A stretch of 64,000 nt of DNA from UBA11574 sp963752565 (GTDB lineage: Bacteria > Desulfobacterota > Desulfobacteria > Desulfobacterales > UBA11574), in NCBI GenBank assembly GCA_963752565.1, contig CAVVZC010000025.1, forward strand, positions 1 to 64,000, in the 5' to 3' direction. Shown here in pieces: positions 34,179-43,467 of this stretch; the stretch's first letter is position 1; every line of letters starts with the position of its first letter. A program made the position numbers and the translations under genes. Below the pieces are notes generated by a model, which saw only the letters and a list, made by a program, of their open reading frames with translations, did no database searches and was not told the origin of the DNA.

Positions 34179-36104
34179 ATGAATCGCCGAATTCTATATA
34201 AAAAAGAACTTAATCCTTCTCAATTGGAAGCCGTCAACTTTACACAAGGGCCCCTTCTTGTCATCGCAGGTGCTGGAAGCGGGAAGACAAGAACGCTTAC
34301 ATATCGGGTCGCACGTCTTGTAGAAGAAGGTATTTCACCGGGTTCTATACTTCTTTTGACCTTTACGCGCAAATCCGCCCAGGAAATGTTGAAAAGAGCC
34401 TCAGAACTGCTCGATGACAGATGTAAGCGTGTTGCCGGCGGAACATTTCATTCATTCGCGTATGCTATTTTGCGAAGGTATGCTCACAAAGTCGGATTTG
34501 AAAACGGTTTCTCAATCATTGATCGAGTGGATTCTGAAGATCTCATCAGCATGATGAGAAAAGAAATGACAGGAGCATCAAAGTCCGGTTCCCTTCCGAG
34601 AAAGAAAACACTGGCCAATATTTTTAGCCGGGCTGTCAACAAAGATATGTTTGTCGAAGATATCGTTCTAAACGACTATCCGCAATTTATACGTTACCTG
34701 GAAGCAATTCATGAAATATCAAAGGCGTATGAAAGACAAAAAGCCAAGCATCATTTTATGGATTACGACGATCTTTTGATATACTTGGAAATGCTTTTAA
34801 ACGAACACTCCGATGTTCGCGACAACATCTGTAGAACCTACCAATATTTAATGGTTGACGAATATCAGGATACCAATAAGATTCAGGCGGAAATTATTTA
34901 TCTTCTCGCCGGCACCCATGAAAATGTCATGGTGGTGGGTGATGATTCGCAAAGCATTTATGCGTTTCGGGGCGCGAATTTTGAAAATATCATGCGATTT
35001 CCTGAAATATTTCCAAAGACCCGAACCATCCAGCTGGAAGAAAACTATCGAAGTGTTGAACCTATTTTAAAACTTACCAATGCTATTATTGATCGGGCGA
35101 CACGGAAATATTCAAAAATTCTTTTTACCCAAAAACCCGGCGGGGCGTTGCCATTGTTGATAAAGGCACAAAGTGAAAACAGCCAGTCACGATTCGTGGC
35201 AGAAAAGATACAAAAACTTCATGACAGCGGTGTGCCTTTGAGCCAGATCTCAGTGCTTTTTCGAGCAGGTTTTCATTCTTTTGATCTTGAAATTGAACTT
35301 GCCAGAGAAGAGATTCCCTTTGTTAAAGTGGGGGGGTTTAAATTTGTTGAATCCGCACACATTAAGGATGTCCTGGCCCATCTCAAAGTCCTTTTCAAAC
35401 CCTATGACAGGATAAGCTGGTACAGGATACTTCTTCTTTTGGATCATGTCGGCCCCAAAACCGCTCTGGACATTTATGAAACGATTTTGACTGAAAAATC
35501 CGGATACACAGGATTTGGTAAAACCAAAGTTAAGGCCAGCCGATCCAAAGGTTTGGATAAGCTCAAACGCCTCTTTTCTGATATTGACTCCAGGCCCATG
35601 TCTGTTGCCCAAATGGGTGAAGCAGTTGTTAAATATTACCAGCCCATATTAAAAAAGAAATACGATGATCATCCAAAACGGACCAGAGACCTTGAACATC
35701 TGGTAACCATTATGGAGCGGTATCATCATCTTGAACCTTTCTTGACCGACATGGCCCTGGAGCCTCCGAATACAAGTTCAGATGACACTTTATTAAGTGT
35801 TGATCCGGCGGATGACCGGCTTATTCTGTCAACCGTTCATTCCGCCAAGGGCCTTGAATGGCACACCGTTTTTATTATATGGGCCCTTGACGGCCGATTC
35901 CCGTCGATACATGCCATCCATGATGAAACAGAGCTTGAAGAAGAGTTGAGACTGATCTATGTTGCAGCCACAAGAGCCAAGGAAAACCTCTTTTTTACAT
36001 ATCCGGCCCAAATTTATGACCGACTGTCACAAATGGTTTTAAACCGGCCTTGCCGTTTTATAGACAACATTCCCGACGATATTCTACCTAAACTGAGCGT
36101 TTAA
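34179..36104 (+). CDS. UvrD/PcrA-type superfamily 1 DNA helicase
   Basis: A 641-residue 3'-5' SF1A helicase. The ordered motifs are complete: LVIAGAGSGKTRTLTYRV (Walker A), LLLTFTRKSAQEML (Ia), YLMVDEYQDTN (II), VVGDDSQSIYAFRGA (III), LEENYRS (IV), STVHSAKGLEWHTVF (V) and LIYVAATRAKENLF (VI). It is shorter than UvrD, and the usual C-terminal RNA polymerase-interacting tail is absent. A role in repair or replication restart is likely. The ATG has no clear Shine-Dalgarno. Confidence 0.93.
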   Translation: MNRRILYKKELNPSQLEAVNFTQGPLLVIAGAGSGKTRTLTYRVARLVEEGISPGSILLLTFTRKSAQEMLKRASELLDDRCKRVAGGTFHSFAYAILRRYAHKVGFENGFSIIDRVDSEDLISMMRKEMTGASKSGSLPRKKTLANIFSRAVNKDMFVEDIVLNDYPQFIRYLEAIHEISKAYERQKAKHHFMDYDDLLIYLEMLLNEHSDVRDNICRTYQYLMVDEYQDTNKIQAEIIYLLAGTHENVMVVGDDSQSIYAFRGANFENIMRFPEIFPKTRTIQLEENYRSVEPILKLTNAIIDRATRKYSKILFTQKPGGALPLLIKAQSENSQSRFVAEKIQKLHDSGVPLSQISVLFRAGFHSFDLEIELAREEIPFVKVGGFKFVESAHIKDVLAHLKVLFKPYDRISWYRILLLLDHVGPKTALDIYETILTEKSGYTGFGKTKVKASRSKGLDKLKRLFSDIDSRPMSVAQMGEAVVKYYQPILKKKYDDHPKRTRDLEHLVTIMERYHHLEPFLTDMALEPPNTSSDDTLLSVDPADDRLILSTVHSAKGLEWHTVFIIWALDGRFPSIHAIHDETELEEELRLIYVAATRAKENLFFTYPAQIYDRLSQMVLNRPCRFIDNIPDDILPKLSV

Positions 36105-36284
36105 AACATAAATTCCAACAAACCGTTGTATTTTTGATTGATTCAAATTTTACAGCGTGATATGTGCCCGCATAAATATCATCTCGTTGTGTTCAAGTTA
36201 TTCCAGTAAAATGTGATCATACCTTAAACGAGTTTGAAACGGGCTCGCTTTAAAGAACTAAATGTTTGCGGTACGAATATAATA

Positions 36285-37508
36285 ATGACGCAACCCTATC
36301 TTATTCTCATTTTAGGTTATATTTTCGGTTTTTACATGGCATGGAACATCGGTGCCAATGATGTGGCCAATTCCATGGCTTCATCTGTGGGTGCCAAGGC
36401 AATTACAATACGCCAGGCCATATTTCTTGCCGGAATATTAAATATCATCGGCGCGGTTTTCATCGGCTCCCACGTGACCAATACCATTCGAAAAGGGATT
36501 GTGTCGACGGAAATTATGACCGATCCTCATGTGGCCCTTATCGGTGCCCTTTCAGCCCTTCTTGCTGCAGCCCTTTGGGTCAGTTTTGCCACCTGGAAAT
36601 CGCTGCCGGTCTCCACAACCCATTCCATCGTCGGCGCCATGATCGGTTTTGGAATCATGGCCGGCGGGTTTGGCGTCATTAATTGGGGAAAGCTCTTTGC
36701 TGTTGTTCTCAGCTGGATCATTTCACCTTTCTTTAGTATCGTTATCGCTTTTGTAATTTTTAAAATTATTGTTCGATTGATTCTCTCCAGAAAGGATGAC
36801 TTTGCTCAAGCATTGAAATTTTCGCCCCTTTTTATTGGTATTACGCTTTTTGTCGTCGTATTATCGTTTCTGTTTAAGACGCCCTTTGGGAAAAAGATGG
36901 ACTTGGGGCCTCTGGCAGCCCTAACAATTGCGGTATTGCTGTCGATTCTGCTTGGATTTGCAGCAACGGCGTTGTTAAAACGATATGTAAAAGACAGAGC
37001 ATCAGGCGCAGAGGCAGTCTTTAAGAGAATTCAGGTGGGAACCGCCTGCTATGTTGCCCTGGCACAGGGGGCCAATGATGTGGCCAATGCCATCGGTCCT
37101 CTGGCGGTGATTTATTTTCTGGTTAAAACCGGCAGCGTGGGTGCCAAAGTGCCGGTGCCTGTTTTTCTCCTTTTCTTCGGCGGTATCGGTATTGCCTGTG
37201 GTATCGGCATGGCCGGTCATCGTGTTATGGAAACCATGGGAGAAAAAATTACCACACTCAGCAATACCCGCGGTTTTTCGGTTGAATTTGCAGCGGCCAC
37301 TACGGTCCTGGTGGCTTCAAAAATGGGTTTGCCGGTATCCACCACCCATGCCGCAGTGGGCGGTGTGCTGGGGGTCGGCCTTGCCCGTGGTATGGAGGCT
37401 GTTAATTTTGGCATTGTTTTTAAAATTATGGTATACTGGGTGTTAACTGTACCCGCGGCGGCGTTGACCAGTATGATCATTTTTAAAATACTTCAATTCA
37501 TTTTTTAA
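36285..37508 (+). CDS. pit: PiT family inorganic phosphate transporter
   Basis: A 407-residue permease with about ten membrane segments. The duplicated signature GANDVANSMASSVGAKA (near residue 24) and GANDVANAIGPLAV (near 264) and the paired LPVSTTHSIVGA / LPVSTTHAAVGG motifs are diagnostic. It imports phosphate (possibly as metal phosphate) or, in some groups, sulfate. A TTG frame start at 36234 adds 17 unlikely residues. A DUF47 gene follows 12 bases later, the usual partner. Confidence 0.93.
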   Translation: MTQPYLILILGYIFGFYMAWNIGANDVANSMASSVGAKAITIRQAIFLAGILNIIGAVFIGSHVTNTIRKGIVSTEIMTDPHVALIGALSALLAAALWVSFATWKSLPVSTTHSIVGAMIGFGIMAGGFGVINWGKLFAVVLSWIISPFFSIVIAFVIFKIIVRLILSRKDDFAQALKFSPLFIGITLFVVVLSFLFKTPFGKKMDLGPLAALTIAVLLSILLGFAATALLKRYVKDRASGAEAVFKRIQVGTACYVALAQGANDVANAIGPLAVIYFLVKTGSVGAKVPVPVFLLFFGGIGIACGIGMAGHRVMETMGEKITTLSNTRGFSVEFAAATTVLVASKMGLPVSTTHAAVGGVLGVGLARGMEAVNFGIVFKIMVYWVLTVPAAALTSMIIFKILQFIF

Positions 37509-37520
37509 AAGGAGCCGGCA

Positions 37521-38189
37521 ATGCGCATTCCATTTTTTTCAATGTTCATGACATCACCTTTTGAAGGCCTTCAGGAACATGCTGAAAAGGTTAAAGAATG
37601 TGCCTGGGCGTTTCAGCAGGCCATCGAGTGCCATCTTGCTGAAAAATGCACGACATTTGAAGAATTCAGACAGGAAGTGATTCAGATGGAAACCGAAGCC
37701 GATGTCATCAAACGCCGTATCCGCGGCCATATGCCCAAAGGGACCTTGATGCCGGTCTATAATTTTCTGCTGTTCAGATATTTGCGAGAACAGGACCAGG
37801 TGATTGATGCCGTAGAAGATGCCCTTGACTGGATTTCTTTCAGAAGTGAACCGGGGATTCCCGCCGAGCTTGAAAAAGAGTTTGTTATTCTTACAGACGT
37901 TGTTATGGACTCCATCGAAGAACTCAGCAATATGGTTGCTGAAGCCAGAAAATACTTTAAAAATTACTCCGAACACCAGCGGGTGATCATCAAAAATATT
38001 ATTCACTCACTACGCCGGCAGGAACATGAAGCCGACAAAGCCGAAGACATGGTGAAACAAAAAGCGCTGAATATGGATATTGATGCCGTCACCGTTTTTC
38101 ATGTGGTCAGACTGGCTGAAATCATCGGTTCCATCGCAGATCATGCTGAAAATGCCGGTGACATGATGCGGGCCATGGTTGCCAGATAG
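37521..38189 (+). CDS. DUF47 / PhoU-like phosphate transport regulator
   Basis: A 222-residue all-helical protein of the PhoU-related DUF47 (TIGR00153) family. It has FEGLQEHAEKVKECAWAF, the acidic METEADVIKRRIRGHMPKG and RYLREQDQVIDAVEDALDW, typical metal-binding helix motifs. Such proteins are encoded with pit and are thought to adjust its activity. The start follows AAAAGGAG, and the 12-base spacing to pit indicates an operon. Confidence 0.92.
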   Translation: MRIPFFSMFMTSPFEGLQEHAEKVKECAWAFQQAIECHLAEKCTTFEEFRQEVIQMETEADVIKRRIRGHMPKGTLMPVYNFLLFRYLREQDQVIDAVEDALDWISFRSEPGIPAELEKEFVILTDVVMDSIEELSNMVAEARKYFKNYSEHQRVIIKNIIHSLRRQEHEADKAEDMVKQKALNMDIDAVTVFHVVRLAEIIGSIADHAENAGDMMRAMVAR

Positions 38190-38199
38190 GGTTTGAACT

Positions 38200-39021
38200 T
38201 TATTCACTATTTTTAATGATTCCGGATGCATTCAGAAATTCTTCGAGATCTCTCCAGAACGTCTTCCAATCCGGCGGGCAATCGTTGTGCCCGCTTTCAT
38301 AGGAGATTATTGTGGCATGAGGTGCCGACTTGTAAAGCGCCATGCCATGAGAATAGGGAATGACCTCATCGAATTTGCCATGGATCACAAGAACCGGCTT
38401 TGGATAGTTGCGGACAACAGCGAGATTATCAAACGGGTCTCGGACAAGAAAGCCGGGAGCAAAATATGTTTTTGCAAATGAGCGTGCGCTGGTAAACACC
38501 GACATGAGGATCAGTGCTGCAGAGGGTCGCTCGGCGGCAAGCGTGCACACCGCACCACCACCCAAGGAACGTCCGAACAAAATAATCTTGGCCGGGTCCA
38601 CATCTTTACGTTCAATGAGAATATTGTAAGCATTATTAAATGTTTCTGTGATACTTTTTTGAGAAGGCTTTCCTTGAGAACGCCCGTAGCCCGGATATTC
38701 CAAAAGCATCACTCCGATTCCAAAATGATTAAACCTTTTGAGTTCATCCGGCCAGAAATCAATGAGTTCTCCGTTTCCATGTGCAAAAATGACCGCCGGT
38801 GATGGTTCTACTTTATTCATCGGATCCGGCGGTAAAAACCAGGCTTCGGTTTTACCGAAACTTGTTTTTATCCACATCTTTTCCATAAAGGGTGGATTTT
38901 CACTTCTATATGGGGTGTCGATAAGATAGCGGGGAAAAAGGATCTGTCGCTGCATTAGAAAAAGAAAACCACAATAAACCAAGTAGAATAGCAGTGTCCA
39001 TAAAATGATTTTAATCGGCAT
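38200..39021 (-). CDS. membrane-anchored alpha/beta hydrolase (Bem46-like)
   Basis: A 273-residue serine hydrolase with one N-terminal membrane helix. IFAHGNGELIDFW is the oxyanion region, ILFGRSLGGGAVCTLA contains the G-x-S-x-G nucleophile, VIHGKFDEVIP the Asp and YESGHNDCP the His. The ATG at 39021 follows AGGTAAAA and starts the membrane helix cleanly; a TTG at 39048 is possible. The substrate is unknown; relatives are esterases or thioesterases. It diverges from nrdJ. Confidence 0.88.
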   Translation of the reverse strand: MPIKIILWTLLFYLVYCGFLFLMQRQILFPRYLIDTPYRSENPPFMEKMWIKTSFGKTEAWFLPPDPMNKVEPSPAVIFAHGNGELIDFWPDELKRFNHFGIGVMLLEYPGYGRSQGKPSQKSITETFNNAYNILIERKDVDPAKIILFGRSLGGGAVCTLAAERPSAALILMSVFTSARSFAKTYFAPGFLVRDPFDNLAVVRNYPKPVLVIHGKFDEVIPYSHGMALYKSAPHATIISYESGHNDCPPDWKTFWRDLEEFLNASGIIKNSE

Positions 39022-39124
39022 TTTTATTTTACCTGTAATAATTTTCAAATCACTCTTTTTAAAGCTTTCAGCATCCTTAGACAGCTTTGGATGAATAATG
39101 TGCAGATATTGGGTTTTTTTTCTC

Positions 39125-39153
39125 TTGACATACTACATATAGTGTGCAAAATG
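39125..39153 (+). promoter_or_regulatory. nrdJ promoter with candidate NrdR box
   Basis: A TTGACA -35 (39125-39130) is followed by ATACTACATATAGTGT (39130-39145), which agrees with the known NrdR palindrome ACACwATATATwGTGT at 14 of 16 positions. The box fills the spacer before a weak -10 (AAATGT, near 39149). The location fits repression of a ribonucleotide reductase gene. Only one box is seen; NrdR usually binds two. Confidence 0.65.
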
Positions 39154-39170
39154 TGATTCTGGAAGTTTTC

Positions 39171-39223
39171 AACAGACCTGTTTACAGAATTTTATGCGTT
39201 TTAACAGGTTTGTTTTTGTTTTT
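39171..39223 (+). terminator. terminator-like hairpin in the nrdJ leader
   Basis: AACAGACCTGTT (39171-39182) pairs with AACAGGTTTGTT (39203-39214), all twelve positions with one G-U, and is followed by TTTTTGTTTTT. It lies between the putative promoter and nrdJ with no plus-strand gene between, so it could be an attenuator. The segment ATTCTG (39156-39161) could pair with CAGAAT copies inside or after the loop. Confidence 0.6.
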
Positions 39224-39431
39224 CTGTACAGAATCTTCTCTTTAAATGACATGGCCTTTAGCAGCCTCATTCAAACAGAACGAGGTTCCACTTCTTGAAA
39301 CATAAAACTTAATGTATCCTCAGTGAATAGATCTTTAACGGCCAGGTCGAAACTTGTTATAATTTAACACTCGTGTTATTGAAAAAGATAAATTGAAAAA
39401 CCGATGATTATTACTATACAGGAGAATGGCG

Positions 39432-41918
39432 ATGGGTTCAAAGGGTAAAATTCTAATTACAGATGAGGGCCATTTCGATCTAACCGCTTACAAATGGGAT
39501 GATCAATTATTTTCGGATATCCTTGCCAAAGACAACCCAATTGAATCCGATCAGGCCATGAATATCAGCCGATTTCTAAGAAAAGAGATCGCCAACATGG
39601 AAAATCATACCATTACCCTTCCGGTTATCGATAAAATGATCCAGACGAAGTTGATGGAATACGGCTTAACTCAAACTTCGCCCATTCGCCTGGATAAATC
39701 CATATTCATAAAAAATGGACTTCATCTTTCGAACAATGCAATAAATGTTTTGAGAAGAAGGTATCTCAAGAAAGACAGCAATGGAAAAATTATCGAGACT
39801 TCGGAAAAGATGTTCAGGCGGGTGGCAAAGCACATTGCCAAGGCGGAGAAGAAATATGGTGGTGACGCGGATGTAAAAAAGATGGAAAATATTTTTTATA
39901 ATATGATGACCGAATTGAAATTTTTGCCCAATTCACCCACGCTTATGAATGCAGGACGGAGACTGGGCCAGCTGGCAGCCTGTTTTGTACTTCCTGTAGA
40001 GGACAGCATGGAGGGTATTTTTAATGCTTTGAGAAATGCGGCAATTATCCACAAATCCGGCGGAGGTACCGGTTTTTGTTTTTCCCGACTGCGTCCAAAA
40101 GACAGCAGGGTCGGAACCACCGGCGGTATTGCCTCGGGACCGGTTTCATTTATGAAAATCTTTAACACTGCAACAGAGCAAGTAAAACAGGGAGGGACCC
40201 GCAGGGGAGCCAATATGGCAATTTTGAGGGTCGACCACCCGGATATCATGGAATTTATTTACAGTAAGAAAAACAATGACGAACTCAACAATTTTAACAT
40301 CTCCGTCGGTGTTACGGATGCATTCATGGACGCTGTCAAAGCAGAGAGCAACTATGATCTTATCGACCCTCGCGGCGTGAAAAAGGAAAAAAAGTTGAAT
40401 GCCGCCGAGGTTTATCAAGCCTTCGTGAAACAGGCATGGGAAAACGGGGATCCAGGCATCATTTTTTTAGACCGGTTGAACAAAGACAATCCGACCCCTG
40501 CGCTGGGGGAGATCGAAAGTACAAATCCCTGCGGCGAACAGCCGTTGCTTCCCATGGAATCCTGTAATCTTGGATCCATCAATCTGGCCAAGTTTGTAAC
40601 CTATGATGCAAAAGTACCGGCGATCGACTTCAAGGCATTAAAGGATATTGTTTGGCAGAGTGTCCGATTTTTGGACAATACCATCGATATGTCTAAATAT
40701 CCACTTCCGGAAATTGAAGAAATGGTTCAGGGTAATCGCAAAATTGGCCTTGGCGTCATGGGGTTTGCCGATTTGCTATATCAGCTGACAATTCCATACA
40801 ACTCAGAAAGTGCTCTTGAGGTTGCAGAGGAGGTGATGGGTTTCATCCAAAAAGAGTCTCATGCCGCCTCAAACCATCTGGGTGAGGAAAGGGGGATTTT
40901 CCCAAATTTTGATCGAAGCATTTTTAAAAACAAAAAAGGTTGTACATATCGAAATGCCGCTACGACAACCATTGCACCAACTGGCACGTTAAGCATCATT
41001 TCGGACTGCTCCAGTGGTGTTGAACCGTTGTTTGCCTTGAGTTTTGTTAGAAATGTTATGGATAACGATAAACTGCTGGAGGTGAATCCATACTTTGAAA
41101 ATATAGCGAAGGAAAGGGGTTTTTATAGCGCGGAATTGATGGATACCATTGCTGTTGAAGGCGGCATTCAGCATCTTGAGGAAATACCCGAAGATGTGCG
41201 AAGAATCTTTGTAACGGCCCATGATGTATCTCCTGAATGGCATATTCGTATGCAGGCTGCTTTTCAAAAATACACGGATAACGCTGTTTCAAAGACGGTC
41301 AACCTGGCCCGTGATGCCACAGTAGACGATGTGCTAAAAATTTATAATCTGGCTCATGAGTTGGGTTGTAAGGGCGTTACCATATACCGGGACGGGAGCA
41401 AGGAAAATCAGGTTCTGTCTTATTCAGGAAAGGACAAGTCTCTTCACACTCTGGTTGGTATCGTCAAAGATCGGCCAGAAACGCTGGAGGGATTTACCTC
41501 CAGAATGAAAACCGGCATGGGCCAGCTTTATGTTACGGTAACGGAATATCGGGGCCAGCCTTTTGAAGTATTTGCAACCATCGGAAAATCAGGAAGGTCG
41601 ACCACTGCCAAAACCGAAGCCATCGGCCGTCTCGTTTCGCTTGCTTTAAGATCCGGCGTAAAAGTAGAAAAAATTATCGAGCAACTCAAAGGTATCGGTG
41701 GAGAACATCCGGTTTTCCAGGAAGGTGGTCTGGTTTTGTCTATACCAGACGCCATTGGCAGGGTCCTTGAAAAACGGTATTTGAACGACGGTTCTTACAA
41801 GAAAAAAAAGTACGGAAACAGCCTCCTTGGAGAAGTCTGTCCAGATTGCGGTCATACAATAAGTTTTGAAGAGGGATGTATGATCTGCCATTTTTGCGGC
41901 TTTACAAAATGTTCTTAA
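39432..41918 (+). CDS. nrdJ: adenosylcobalamin-dependent ribonucleotide reductase (class II)
   Basis: An 828-residue B12-dependent reductase making dNTP/dNDPs without oxygen. The N-terminal part may include a short ATP-cone-like helical region. Core motifs are FLPNSPTLMNAGRRLGQLAA, STNPCGEQPLLPMESCNLGS (active-site Cys) and RNAATTTIAPTGTLSII. The C-terminus ends in a four-Cys zinc-ribbon-like segment CPDCG...CHFCG plus KCS, likely including the re-reducing cysteines. ATG 39432 has AGGAG at proper spacing; ATG 39426 is too close. The long leader carries an NrdR-like box and a hairpin. Confidence 0.95.
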   Translation: MGSKGKILITDEGHFDLTAYKWDDQLFSDILAKDNPIESDQAMNISRFLRKEIANMENHTITLPVIDKMIQTKLMEYGLTQTSPIRLDKSIFIKNGLHLSNNAINVLRRRYLKKDSNGKIIETSEKMFRRVAKHIAKAEKKYGGDADVKKMENIFYNMMTELKFLPNSPTLMNAGRRLGQLAACFVLPVEDSMEGIFNALRNAAIIHKSGGGTGFCFSRLRPKDSRVGTTGGIASGPVSFMKIFNTATEQVKQGGTRRGANMAILRVDHPDIMEFIYSKKNNDELNNFNISVGVTDAFMDAVKAESNYDLIDPRGVKKEKKLNAAEVYQAFVKQAWENGDPGIIFLDRLNKDNPTPALGEIESTNPCGEQPLLPMESCNLGSINLAKFVTYDAKVPAIDFKALKDIVWQSVRFLDNTIDMSKYPLPEIEEMVQGNRKIGLGVMGFADLLYQLTIPYNSESALEVAEEVMGFIQKESHAASNHLGEERGIFPNFDRSIFKNKKGCTYRNAATTTIAPTGTLSIISDCSSGVEPLFALSFVRNVMDNDKLLEVNPYFENIAKERGFYSAELMDTIAVEGGIQHLEEIPEDVRRIFVTAHDVSPEWHIRMQAAFQKYTDNAVSKTVNLARDATVDDVLKIYNLAHELGCKGVTIYRDGSKENQVLSYSGKDKSLHTLVGIVKDRPETLEGFTSRMKTGMGQLYVTVTEYRGQPFEVFATIGKSGRSTTAKTEAIGRLVSLALRSGVKVEKIIEQLKGIGGEHPVFQEGGLVLSIPDAIGRVLEKRYLNDGSYKKKKYGNSLLGEVCPDCGHTISFEEGCMICHFCGFTKCS

Positions 41919-41948
41919 GGCGGAATTTTTTTTTTAGCCCTGGATACG

Positions 41949-42209
41949 ATGATGCGTCTCGATCAAAATCCTCTATTTCGAAAAACAATCATTCCTTGGT
42001 ATGATTCCGAAGCGGTGTGCATCGGCGTTATCGTATTCATGGTTATTGTTTTTTTCTTCGGCGTTGTCGGGATTTCGGTAGCACGGGAAAATGCGGAATA
42101 TCATGGATATGTTTGGATCGCTGTTCTTCTAGTTGTTATGAGCGGAGGGATCATTTTTTCTACAATAAGTCGGCTCATAAAAAGACATGCCCGCCGATAT
42201 TCAAAATAG
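41949..42209 (+). CDS. small two-helix membrane protein
   Basis: An 86-residue protein with two membrane segments (about 22-44 and 55-75) and a basic C-terminus (RLIKRHARRYSK). No motif is recognised. It begins 31 bases after nrdJ and may be in the same transcript. Its 3' end is 24 bases from the convergent lpxC gene. Confidence 0.6.
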   Translation: MMRLDQNPLFRKTIIPWYDSEAVCIGVIVFMVIVFFFGVVGISVARENAEYHGYVWIAVLLVVMSGGIIFSTISRLIKRHARRYSK

Positions 42210-42232
42210 GCGGTTCAATTTTTAAGGGAATC

Positions 42233-43111
42233 TTATCCTGAAACCTTTATATCATTGATCGTAAGGGTTTCCCATGATTGTTTTTCAGCAAAGATTTTTT
42301 TTAGAAAAGAATGGTTGAAGTCATGGCCGGATTTCTCAGCGACAACATGTCCCAAAATAGGCATACCCAGAAGTGAAAAATCACCGATGCAATCGAGAAT
42401 TTTATGTCTCACAAACTCATCCTGATACCGTAGACCGCCTTCATTGATAACATCCTTGTCATCGATGGCAATCACATTTTCAAGGGTAACGCCACGGGCC
42501 AGACCATGTTTTTTTAGATATTCATATTCATGTAAAAAACCAAAGGTTCTTGCTCTGGATATTTCGCTTTCCCAAATGTGGTCCGACACATCCACAGAAT
42601 AAGACTGCTTGTTGATCAGAGGATGATCAAATTCAATGGTACAGGTTATTTTATATGTTGAGCATGGATATACACCGACCATTTTTCCGTCTTTTTTAAG
42701 TTCAATCGGTTCTTTAATGACAAAAAAATATCGAGGAGTGTCCAGTTCCTTTATTCCGGCTGCTTTTATCATTGAAGTAAATGGTCCTGCGCTACCATCC
42801 ATTATCGGCATTTCATAATTATCTATTTCCACCAGTGCATTATCGATCGAAAGGCCGGCAAAACTTGCCATAAGATGCTCTATTGTTGAAACGATAAAGC
42901 CCTCAAAGCCAATAACCGTTGCCAGGCTTGTATCCACAACCATATTAAAATGGGCAGATATGACAGGACAGTCCAATAGGTCTGTTCTGATGAATTTGAT
43001 ACCATGATTCGGCGGTGCTGGTTTGATGGTTAAATTGACCTTTTTACCTGAATGAACCCCAACACCCGAGCAATTTACCGGCTTTGCGACCGTTCGTTGT
43101 AAATAATACAT
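42233..43111 (-). CDS. lpxC: UDP-3-O-acyl-N-acetylglucosamine deacetylase
   Basis: A 292-residue zinc deacetylase, the committed step of lipid A synthesis. Zinc ligands His79 (STIEHLMAS), His236 and Asp240 (VRHKILDCIGD) and the catalytic His263 (SGHDFNH) are all present and numbered almost as in E. coli. The ATG at 43111 is chosen; a TTG at 43120 would add three residues. It proves an LPS-bearing outer membrane. No other lpx gene is adjacent. Confidence 0.96.
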   Translation of the reverse strand: MYYLQRTVAKPVNCSGVGVHSGKKVNLTIKPAPPNHGIKFIRTDLLDCPVISAHFNMVVDTSLATVIGFEGFIVSTIEHLMASFAGLSIDNALVEIDNYEMPIMDGSAGPFTSMIKAAGIKELDTPRYFFVIKEPIELKKDGKMVGVYPCSTYKITCTIEFDHPLINKQSYSVDVSDHIWESEISRARTFGFLHEYEYLKKHGLARGVTLENVIAIDDKDVINEGGLRYQDEFVRHKILDCIGDFSLLGMPILGHVVAEKSGHDFNHSFLKKIFAEKQSWETLTINDIKVSG

Positions 43112-43467
43112 ATAAACCAAGCTTTATACAGCGACGCTGCATTTTTTAATAAGTGTTTATCTCCAAGTTCGAAAACGATTAATTATCCTGCAAAATGAAT
43201 CGATGGGGTATTCATAACATGTTTATTCAGTTGAACACAATATACTTTATAAAATTCATAAAAAAGATTTAATTGAACAAGAACAAAGTTTTTGTTAAAC
43301 GTCTGTAACATAAATACGAAATAAAAAAATCAATCTTAACTTTGAATCACATCCTAAATTATTGTTATCCTTGTTTAACAAGTGTTAATTATAGGTTTCA
43401 ATGGGTTCATGAAGGTCCTTTTTTTGCTCGTCCTGTGAACTTTTTATGAAACCTTAAAGGAGGGGGC
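43112..43467. other. 356-bp divergent region with structured comM leader
   Basis: No gene. Just before comM, AGGTTTCA (43393-43400) pairs with TGAAACCT (43447-43454), and GTTCA (43405-43409) with TGAAC (43436-43440). The stem ends two bases before the AAAGGAGGGGG ribosome-binding site, so folding could affect its access. Confidence 0.5.

Noticed and set aside
39150..39431. Possible cobalamin riboswitch before the B12-dependent nrdJ
   Set aside because: No B12-box core was found, and such switches usually repress B12-independent isozymes, not nrdJ.
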